From positions 24,068,629 through 24,110,342 of the forward strand of contig NC_049980.1 of the NCBI RefSeq assembly GCF_000003815.2: 41,714 bases of DNA. Reading direction: 5' to 3'. A program made the position numbers and the translations under genes. Source of the DNA: Branchiostoma floridae (taxonomy: Eukaryota > Chordata > Leptocardii > Amphioxiformes > Branchiostomatidae). Below are positions 33,864 through 41,714 of the stretch, in pieces. The notes below the pieces were generated by a model that was given only the letters and a program-made list of their open reading frames with translations, was not told the origin of the DNA and ran no database searches. Every line of letters begins with the position of its first letter. Within the stretch, counting starts at the first letter, position 1.

Positions 33864-36148
33864 GGAGATTAGAGTTACAAGAACAACCTGAGGGACATTT
33901 CTCAAGTTTACTTTGACGGTAAGTTGTTTGACAAAGCTACCATGAGACAGCGCCAAAGTTTTCCTGTCGAAACAAGTCATGACTAGGAACACACACAAAA
34001 CTTCAAACAGACGTATTGTCGTTAGCATGTTTAAAAAACAGTGCCAACTATTTTTAGCCTCTCTATTTATAGATCTATCATATTGCACCCTCTGAGCACT
34101 AGTGGTTCACCGCATAGGAAGTTTCATGACGTGTGTCTAATTACTTAGAGGAAGTGGCAGTGCTCCAAACTGTCTACAAGATTACCTGTCTTTCTTCATC
34201 TCCAGTCGCCCAAATACCATAAGGATGTCACGATTTGCCGAGGTCTATTTTCAAACAGTCTGGTCTGTCAAGTCAGCGTCTTCAGGAAACATCCAGTTCA
34301 TTTGTTCAGATATTCCACAGCGCTACATCCGAGATGGTTGGCACATGTCTACATGCACTCTCGCTGCCCTATTATCAGCGCTGGTTAGGGGAACTTACCA
34401 GGTGTCTTCATTGGGCGCTGATCTTTAGGAATTTCTTACAAAAAAACAGTCTGCTGACAGGTGAGCGGTTTATTGTTTTCAATTTAGATAAAGGCCATCC
34501 CATAGATCTAATGAAGTGACAACTTTTGTCAAAGACTGGAAATGAATGGGCCCTATGGTAACAAATTTGATAGATGTAGATGTTTGGGTAATAATCTATG
34601 TATCATTTCCTATTTCGGATAAATCGACACTACAGAGGGATGTTTACAATATCATTCCTTCCCGACAAAACGTGATGATTTTACAGAAACAAACACAGAC
34701 GAAATGCAAAAGAAGTGTGATTTATCTCGTCAGGAGTAAACAAGTGTGATATCTTGTAGAAACAGATTGCAAACAATCCGCCCCGATAAACACAACAGCC
34801 ATAGATCAGATAACCCCGAACAGAGCTGACGCTTCCGTTATCGTTAGACATACAGTAACGTCGGTCGGTCTTTCAACAGCAAAATATCTACTCATTAATA
34901 TACAGATTCACGGAAGCAATAACACTTCTCTTCACTTATCTAGCGGCGGCAGCTGTAGCAGGAATTGCCCGAACCTGTTGTAATAGCGGCATGGGAAGTG
35001 TAAGTAGGAAGAGCGCGTATCCTAATACATAATTTATTTTGTCTGAACACGCGGACTATTTGGGTAGCGGAAAGCGCACTCGGCAATCTGCAGGAAGCAG
35101 TCGGGCTGGAGCAGGGTGAAGTGACGGGTTGTGTTGTTGTTGGAGGGGCGGCGATGATTAGAGGGGCCAGGGCCTTCCTTTGTGGTTAATTGGCGCGGTG
35201 TGTTTGCTTGATAACGAAAGGGCCACTGTTGAGAGAGAAGGAGGAAGAGAAGTGTGGGAAGAAAAAGATGAAACATGCGAAAGAAATCCAGATGGAGAGA
35301 CTTGCGAACCGAACTCTGCTAACTTTCAAATGTAGAGGGCACTTTCACTCTCACTCACTCACTCACACACCTATTCTATATTCTTAAGTAATCATAAATC
35401 ACTTGCATTACTTCATTTTTTCAGCTAATAATCACACTCAGTCTACGATACTATCATCATAACCAACTACTGTATAAAAAATATCATATTTGTTTTTTTC
35501 TTAACGTAACCATGAGTTGCTCTTTCCATATAACCAACTTCTGTACTGTTTACCACTCATCTGAATTCCGGATACAACCACTTCAGAAAGTAATACTTTG
35601 ATACGACAATATCTACGTTGTGCATAAGCCTCAAAGTCAACGGCAGGATCCTCGTGCATAACTCTATTTCCTGTAGTGCTAACCACATCCTGACTGAACC
35701 GCAGAGGAATAAGGTCTTCCACGCGACCGGCTGGTCTTATTACCTTAATTGGCAATTAATAAAGTAGGGATTCATAAAACGACAGCATTAATAATCCAGA
35801 TCTATACATGACCACCGTGACTCACCATCGAGGATACACTATGACAATCTGTAGGTATGTAACCACCCTAAACCATGCCTTCGGTACATTCTCACGTAAT
35901 CGTGCTATGTCATACATGCTAAGGTCCTTATATCTCGTACTTTAACATCCCCAGTTCTTGTGCATACCGATCAGGTGCTTAGTACGGGTGCTGAGCCGCG
36001 GCGACTAATTTTATCACCTTAATTGGCAATAAATGGCGGCGATCTAAGTGTAATTTAAAATCGATGACATGAGTAACACGCGAGATGACCAAATATTAGG
36101 TCATGTTTTATTGCTCATGGGTGATGCAGACGACACTGGGCGTCATTT
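33864..36148. other. Non-coding stretch, no gene recognised
   Basis: No supported gene. GTCGCGTG (minus strand) lies at 35720. The word ACCTTAATTGGCAAT occurs twice, at 35742 and 36016; the second copy is followed by AAATGGCGGCGATC. A short run of (TCAC)n lies near 35349. Confidence 0.5.
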
Positions 36149-36164
36149 GCGTCACCATGGCAAC
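36149..36164. promoter_or_regulatory. X-box-like site overlapping GCGTCA
   Basis: TTGCGTCACCATGGCAACG: the GCGTCA (36149-36154) overlaps the X-box-like GTCACCATGGCAAC (36151-36164). Third instance of this pairing in the window. CAGGTGCAG follows within 20 bases. Confidence 0.42.
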
Positions 36165-36294
36165 GAAAATAATGACAGGTGCAGCAGACGACGTCAAAAT
36201 GTATTACTCATCATAGTTAGAGACGGCGCTGAACAGTGGTGTGTAAAGCGGGTATCTCACACGACTGCGCCATATTGCGACAGGTATACGCGAA

Positions 36295-36700
36295 TGGCGC
36301 AATTCTTCACGTGAAAAAGTGCGATTTTTGAACATTAACAAGAACTTCAATTCGCAAAATGGGAACGAAATGGTGCAATTCATATTCATACGTTTTACCT
36401 ATATTGCGTCAAGTATCGTAAGTTAACACCCATTTACCGCTACAATTTCATTTTTTATCATTGCCTTTCAATTTATTCGGCTTCATACGCAAATACGACG
36501 CTCTTCAGTATAACCGCAAAGGAAATTTGGCGCAAATTTCCAAAGTTGGCGCAATTTCCTACCGCAGTCCAGTGAGGCACCGCCGTTAATGAAGTGAAAG
36601 GAGGACACCGTGACCAAACATTACGTCAGATGACATCACCCATCAGCGGAGCGTCATCCACCTGGCCATATAAGCGGATACCTTTGGTGTGCAGTCATCC
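36295..36700 (+). promoter_or_regulatory. E2F-like sites, CRE-like sites and TATA-like box
   Basis: GGCGCAA-type words occur at 36295, 36521 and 36546. The second is a nearly palindromic TTTGGCGCAAA inside GGAAATTT...AAATTTCC, a good E2F match. Then come TTACGTCAGATGACATCA at about 36625 and CGTCATCCACCTGG, followed by CATATAAGC near 36667 and GCAGTCATCC about 25 bases later as a possible initiator. Order and spacing fit a core promoter pointing right. The first ATGs downstream open only very short frames, so a 5' UTR exon or a non-coding transcript is what one would expect if it is real. Confidence 0.35.
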
Positions 36701-38310
36701 TCATGCATAATGGAACATACATGAGGCAATGGTAGATTACTTTTTCTTCTATTTTGAACATCATATTGGCTAATACCGTCAAAAATAACTAACAATTCCG
36801 ATAACGTCACTCATCACATCATGAGGCACAAACACAGTCACAGATTAACCACTCATCTGACTTGTCTCATCGATTATAGACAACTACTAAGTACACTGGT
36901 GTGCTGTGCCACTGATGAGTCATGCTGTCATTAGTTACTTGAGATGTAACAATTTCAAGGACAGGTAGCAAATAATCACCTTTCTTTAGCAAAAAGTCCG
37001 TCTTTCTTGAAATTCGTGGTAGCTCACGTTGTGACAAGTTTGACATATCTAACGTACACAGTAGCTTTTCACGAGGCAAAACAAAACCAGTCAGATATGC
37101 ACAGCTCTTAGTGTGCGGAGGTCGGTTCTGGATGAAACTCGCGCTCACACGACCTTGGGTCGTCCTGTAGCACCTGTACCCGGATCTTAGTACAGATGAG
37201 TACAGTATATCTCGTTGGCTATGAGTTATCTGCCCGGAGTTACGTTTAGTAAACTGTGAGGCTCAGAGGTATGTCCTGCACGCGGATCTCATGTTTTCTT
37301 CATCAGTAGGATAAAAGCTCGGCATTATTTTATCCTAAAGGTCAGGTAAAACATATCTTCTGTCCTGGGGTAGGTGGGGCATCTTGCTTCCTGTTCTTAT
37401 CTCAAGGTGAAGAACAAGTCTCCAATAAAAACACATTTGTGTTTGTGCAATGATTCTTGATGTATAAGGGATTGAGTACCATCTCTAGGGCATGTTTTGA
37501 AGTGTTTTCTTTTAAATGGCGTGGCTTCATGTCACCCATGACAGCGACTCGCTGACATGCCCATTAATTGTTTTTCCGACCTTGAAGTCAGGTTTCTCCG
37601 GGAGTCTGTGGTAGGGCTTGTCGTTGCCGGATCCATCATAACCCGCAACACGACCTGAATGCGGACCTGTCGCCACCCGACAGTCCCTGATTTCTCACGT
37701 CAAATGTCAGAGGTTCGCTGCCGGTACGTTTGTGTTTGTATTGTTGGTAATGGACGACAACGATCTAAAACGGAACCACAACAGAAACTCATGGGATGAT
37801 CCTGTATCTGTGTCCGCTTTAGTCAACAAGACAATTTTGCCATAAACAACAACATTAACGTCATCAGACGAACGGTAAAACACTCTAGTTCGCCTACTGC
37901 AATGAAGTCACGGACTTTCAAAAGAACATTCCTCATTGGTGATATCTGAACAAGAGATATACTAGTACATGTACCTCTATGTAAATTGTCCACAACTTCG
38001 GGTGTTTAACATTTGCTGGTAAACGTTCCCCGACTTTAAACTCTCAGGTACACCCATATTGTTTCATAGCTCATCATATAATCCAACCCCCTGTCCACGC
38101 TCCGTACCAGTGCAGCCCAGCGGCCCGAGGCTGTCAGCCCGGATCTTCCTGCAGTGCAATGTCTTGAATGCGGATCCTTCTGGCGTGCCGACACTTACAG
38201 GTCCTCTCACCGTGATCCGGAACGGCTTGTGCCGTGTTTACACCTGCCTGAGCTCGAACAGTGCCAGAGATAACAACTAAACAACGTTAACAGTGTATCT
38301 ATTATACTTA
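36701..38310. other. Non-coding stretch, no gene recognised
   Basis: No supported gene. Several short words of the form CGCGGATCT/CCCGGATCT recur between 37180 and 38180 without clear larger homology. Nothing else seen. Confidence 0.45.
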
Positions 38311-38365
38311 CTTGGCTGAGTCGATAGAACGTTGCATTAGCCAGTTTCAAACTTTCTTACTCCTC
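38311..38365 (+). repeat. Possible degenerate tRNA-derived sequence
   Basis: TTGGCTGAGTCGATAGAACG reads like a tRNA D-arm with its A-box, and AGTTTCAAACT about 30 bases later like a T-arm. The spacing is shorter than in an intact tRNA and the acceptor stem is absent. A worn SINE or tRNA pseudogene is plausible; chance resemblance is not excluded. Confidence 0.3.
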
Positions 38366-39949
38366 CCGGAAACTAATTTTAGTGACCAAGGACTACAGGT
38401 GTTCTAATGTACGCACTATTTGCCAACCTGTCCTCAACCCTTATTAGCATCTTGGCGGGTAGAAATGTTAAAGGTGATCATGATCCATGACTCGGTAATC
38501 GGTGTTTCCACTTAATCGTGTCCAAACAAATGTCTCCATGCAACCCAAGCCGGCTGCCGGTGTAGTGTGGTTGGTGTGTAGGGTACGGAGTGTTTTAGCT
38601 AGCTGCGAATGCCGATCAAGGTGGAAGACCAAAAAGACTAGCAAGGGAAATAAGTTTGCTTGACAGGAGGGAAAAAACTGTAACTTGGCATTTTCTAATA
38701 AGCGTTTGCACAAACGACGAAGGGGATTACTGATCACTTACGCAAACCGTCTTCAACGAAAACCTGAAGACACCTAAAAGTCGTCGCAAACGGACAGACT
38801 TTTATTGGAGAGGTCCACTTCATGATCATCATCATCTTTCTCTTCAACAGTTGCAGTTGCCTTCGGACTGCTGCTAAGATTGTCGCACCCGGATATCCAG
38901 CCAGCAGAGAGCCCTTAAAGAAAAGCACCTGCTCCGAAACTTTCCCCGAGTGAAACCGATCCGTCACCGAGCTTCACTTCTACAATGAATGCTTTGATGT
39001 TTGGAGTCCTCGCCGGCTTAACTAGAGGGACTTCCGAACTCCAAACTATGCCGAATACATGTGGGGAAGTACATTATTTATGTCAAAAGGAGAGACGTAA
39101 TTGTAAAGATTGTCTTGGAGAGTCGATGGGCGTGTCGATGAGCATGTCCAAGGAAGAAAGTTTCTCAAACCTGAAACTTGTGTACTAGCCCTGGGGTTGG
39201 TGTCCAATGATGAGTAGCCATTCTTTTTACACACCGACTTCTACCTTTTCTGGCAACTTTCTTCTAGTGAGGTAGTGAAGTGGCCCTTCTGCATCACGGT
39301 TGCGAGCGGCCTTAAGAGACCACACGTGTGGAACTTTTACATAAAGTGAAGCACCTGCTCCGCGTTTTGGACGATGAACAGCCAAGCTACAGGTGCGGCA
39401 CACGGCCGTGATAAATACATGGTAAATATGACAGATACATTCTGCTACATTCGACATTTCTCAACAAGGGACAACAGTCAATTGTAGCCCTTGTGGTGCT
39501 TTTTTGAGTCCTGTTTCTTCCGTCTTGCTTTTCTGTAATCATAAACTATCTTAGATCAATGTAAAGCACTAGTGTGAAGGGTTCGTGCGTGTGGAACCCT
39601 CAAAAGGCGACACCTGCCCAGCTCAGTCCCTGGTGAATAGGGACAGACAGGTGCTCGGCGTGTGTTTAACTTTCATGTCGGATTTATTTTCTTCAAACAT
39701 TGATCCTCCACTTGGAGATTTGAAACAAGAGGACGGAACGCTCCTACTTCAGCGGATCTGGGCTGTGCCGAGTGTTACCGCTGCCCGGCCTGGCATGCGG
39801 GTACAGAGGGCAGTTCTAAAGCAATTTCTGAACCTTCGGTCACCCATCATTCTTTTTTTGTTGCCAAAGTTGTTTGATGTATTAAAGAATGTTACGCTGG
39901 GTGCATGTGGCTTATTTTGTTGTTCCTGTAACACTGGGGGTTGAAGTAG
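38366..39949. other. Non-coding stretch, no gene recognised
   Basis: Opposite-strand ORFs of 119 and 125 codons overlap at 39585-40126 and neither resembles a known protein. A minor CAGGTG group is present at 39350-39650. Nothing else seen. Confidence 0.45.
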
Positions 39950-40002
39950 TGCTAAATGACTGAGCCAAAAGCCTGACAGGCATTTGGCATGGTCATTTAG
40001 CA
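39950..40002. repeat. Loopless hairpin, 53 bp
   Basis: TGCTAAATGACTGAGCCAAA and the reverse complement of the right half, TGCTAAATGACCATGCCAAA, match at 18 of 20; the centre GCCTG-A-CAGGC is perfect. The whole 53 bases fold into one hairpin with a one-base centre. No target duplication is visible. It is probably a tiny MITE or the palindromic tip of a larger element. A T-rich stretch follows at 40009. Confidence 0.75.
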
Positions 40003-40730
40003 ATAACTCTTTTTTTTTCTTTTGGACAGTTGAAGAAATTAATAGTGATATAAACTCAATGACTTTTGGAGCATTGTGACCAAAGAGGGGTATCCTCTGG
40101 CAAAGGTCTAAGTAAATGAAGTCCAAGAGTCATTCTGTAAATGCGATTTTGATAGGAACGAGAAAAACAAGTCTTCTTTATCATATCATGCAACATGTAA
40201 TAGTGGACACGGTCTTGTTTTCAAGTATAACAAGGGCTGCGACTTCAAGAACAGGTTCTCTCCAAAGTGGTTATGGTGAATCTTATCATGACACAATCTC
40301 CATTCCAAGGGCCTTTCACAAGTCTCAAGAATGTTCTCAACTTTCTCTTTTGATCTTCCTACCTGAACTGTGGATTGTGTTTTCCTCTTCCTCCAACAAT
40401 GACAGGAGAGCAGGTCAAGAGGTAGCAGAGGACCCTTCACACCTCACGGTCAACAGCACTTCAGCCCAGAAATCACCACTCCCGTACACTATACACGGCC
40501 AAATATGTGGAGTATAGACTGGAGGGGGCTGTCCTTACAACAGGGAGACTGTTTCTGGCCAAACTTTCCTGTTTTAGCTCAAAGAAGTGTGTTACCTGAA
40601 GTGCAACCCAGTGTTATTCAAATCTAAGAGCGAGTGCGTGTGCGGTCAGGGGATGAGAGATGTTGCATCACCCATCTTCTTTCTACATCAACATAGTCAG
40701 TCATTGTTTATCTACAGTGTTGATTCACAG
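40003..40730. other. Non-coding or intronic stretch
   Basis: Overlapping opposite ORFs of 133 and 84 codons (40116-40517) match no known family. If the two exons to the right are real, this would be their upstream intron or gene edge. Confidence 0.4.
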
Positions 40731-40895
40731 GTAGATTTCAAGCAAATGATAAACATGAAAAATACAATATCAAGACATTATCAAATAGATGAAGAATCTA
40801 CTACTGCCATAATCTTGAGGAGACATGGGGCAGATAGGAAGAGAAAAAAGGCAGTTGTAGAAAATAAAGTTCAATCAACATTTGACAAGAAACAG
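40731..40895 (+). CDS. Possible internal exon, basic protein (uncertain)
   Basis: The 165 bases (55 codons) lie between an acceptor-like TTGATTCACAG and a good donor CAG|GTAACT, with both edges in phase 0. The encoded segment starts VDFKQM, contains HYQIDEESTTAI and a basic RKRKK stretch, and is in general rich in Lys, Arg and Gln. No domain is recognised. The frame extends beyond both edges, so the splice sites are not forced by stops. It would join in phase with the candidate at 41309, which is mild support for both. Confidence 0.28.
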
Positions 40896-41182
40896 GTAAC
40901 TGTGTTTTGAATCTCACACACCTGTTTTTGAGATATTTCAACAGTCCTTTAGCGGCAGAAACTCAGGATTACAGACCATTATCAACAGAACACCTGGTGC
41001 AATCCACACTCTAACAACGGAAGAACAAACTCTTGGCTAAACAGTGTGGAATATTTTTTCATCATGCCACTTGAGTTATGTAACCATTCAAGGAAACAGC
41101 TCCTGACCTTTGACCTCTCCAAAATCTTTATAAGCCCTCACCTACCATGTCCAGGATTGAAACGTTAAGTTTGAAGCTTGCG

Positions 41183-41316
41183 GTACACAATTATCCTGAG
41201 TACCATCCTCTGTATTGACCACTGGCTCAATACTTTAACTTGCTAAGCTCTGTTAGCAAGGGAAAGGATTGAGACAGCAGTCACTATGGAGGATGGTACT
41301 CAGGCTAGTACACAAT
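41183..41316. mobile_element. Foldback MITE, 116 bp, with 9-bp target duplication
   Basis: The element spans 41192-41307 and is one hairpin: two 55-base arms agreeing at about 45 of 55 positions around a 6-base loop GCTCTG. The ends TATCCTGAGTACCATCCTC and, in reverse, TAGCCTGAGTACCATCCTC match at 18 of 19. A perfect direct repeat GTACACAAT flanks it at 41183-41191 and 41308-41316. No coding capacity; it would depend on a transposase from elsewhere. The 9-bp duplication and the TA start agree with the element at 25092, although the rest of the ends differ. If transcribed, it would give a long double-stranded stem. Confidence 0.92.
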
Positions 41317-41455
41317 GGCATATGAAAGATGTCTTGTATGCAAGTCATGTCAATTATACCAGGATTATGCCTCAGTTTCGGAAGGTTGTTTGTCAGAATA
41401 TTTTAATTGTCACCAGTGTGGAAACACACCTGTGCTTGGTAAACACCTGTTACAG
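41309..41455 (+). CDS. Possible exon with four-Cys zinc-ribbon-like motif (uncertain)
   Basis: In this frame a TAG stop ends at 41308, and the frame is then open past a donor-like CAG|GTAACC at 41455. The segment from the Met at 41315 reads MAYERCLVCKSCQ, later YFNCHQCGN. C-x2-C at residues 9-12 and C-x2-C at 32-35 with a following Gly is the spacing of a zinc ribbon. The acceptor side is poor: the AG at 41307-41308 lies at the junction of the MITE, whose target duplication covers the first bases. Either the MITE landed at the edge of an exon, or this is a chance frame. I do not name a family. Confidence 0.28.
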
Positions 41456-41529
41456 GTAACCAGGATGTTGTCACCTGGGCAGGTCAGCAGAGGTCAGGTA
41501 CCACAGGGATGGTAAAGGGATGATCCAAA

Positions 41530-41700
41530 CGATCTGCTGCAGTTCCAAGGAAAGATGCCAGGTGGCCCAAAAATTCGACCTTGACCTTCATCTTACAAAG
41601 ACCTGCCCCCATAACAAATACTCATAATCTATCCAAAAGGTCTCAAGTTTTGCTGACCCCAAATACCAGGAAACCCAAATTGACGGACTGACGGACCCCC
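41530..41700 (+). repeat. Interspersed repeat, copy 2 ('cttgacctt' family)
   Basis: It runs GATCTGCTGCAGTTCCAAGG, GCCAGGTGGCCC, CGACCTTGACCTT, then ATAACAAATACTCATAAT and TCTCAAGTTTTGCTGACC, in the same order as the copy at 17462. It ends in GACGGACTGACGGA followed by a C run at 41697-41708, so the 3' end of the family may carry a short simple repeat. The window ends just after it. Confidence 0.78.
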
Positions 41701-41714
41701 CCCCCCCCTTAAAA

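Noticed and set aside
35742-36030. ACCTTAATTGGCAAT repeated 274 bases apart as a functional pair
   Set aside because: About one exact 15-base repeat is expected by chance in an AT-rich window this size; flanks do not extend the match.
39265-39285. let-7-like start TGAGGTAGT
   Set aside because: Only nine bases match and no hairpin surrounds it. Scans by eye for other conserved miRNAs (mir-1, 7, 9, 10, 124, 125) found none.
39585-40126. Opposite ORFs of 119 and 125 codons as a possible gene
   Set aside because: They overlap on opposite strands, the second crosses the 53-bp hairpin, and neither has a recognisable domain.
1-41714. CRISPR arrays, bacterial operons, rRNA genes or prophage
   Set aside because: No spaced direct repeats, no coding density and no ribosomal RNA sequence are present; the window is eukaryotic in every respect I can see.

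Overview
This is animal nuclear DNA, very probably from a lancelet (Branchiostoma) or a similar invertebrate. There are no operons, long coding blocks, ribosome binding sites or RNA operons. Short chance ORFs occur in all frames, interspersed repeats are common, and CpG is not strongly depleted. The lancelet call is an inference. It rests on the style of the foldback MITEs (ends with ctccaagcaga), on a repeat carrying 'cttgacctt' that has two copies here, and on one CR1/Jockey-like LINE. A mollusc or another deuterostome cannot be excluded.

The window is gene-poor. The only long, clearly protein-coding stretch is the 3' half of a non-LTR retrotransposon (26396-28046): a reverse transcriptase ORF without internal stops, a 3' UTR and a poly(A) tail, with a 6-bp candidate target duplication. 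Three weak candidate host exons are listed with low confidence: 22136-22348, 40731-40895 and 41309-41455. The last two are on the + strand, end in CAG|GTAAC donors in the same phase, and could belong to a gene running off the right edge.

Layout. 1-11759: non-coding, with a CAT microsatellite, a CACCTG cluster (4455-5531), a worn tRNA-like SINE head (about 5986-6062) and a G-rich/C-rich foldback (11099-11150). 11760-11859: assembly gap of exactly 100 N, followed by a 20-base C run. 11860-17460: non-coding, with two GC-rich islands, one holding a diverged duplication and the other a promoter-like site set. 17460-18510: a repeat copy and an ACCA/ACCG tetranucleotide array. 18510-25080: non-coding, with twin palindromes, an X-box-like site, a perfect NRF1 site and a tRNA-like fragment. 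25092-28862: transposon-rich, with MITE, inverted repeat, LINE and second MITE. 31400-36760: promoter-like modules (CRE, ETS, X-box, E2F-like). 38300-41714: small hairpins, candidate exons, a near-perfect 116-bp foldback MITE with a 9-bp target duplication, and a second copy of the 'cttgacctt' repeat at the edge.

No undescribed multi-gene system is visible. The best leads are regulatory or mobile. One is the octamer GTCGCGTG, found 13 times where about one is expected, often beside CAGGTG. A second is the composite GCGTCA + X-box, seen three times. A third is a pair of MITE types with 9-bp target duplications and shared end motifs. All counts were made by eye and should be recomputed.
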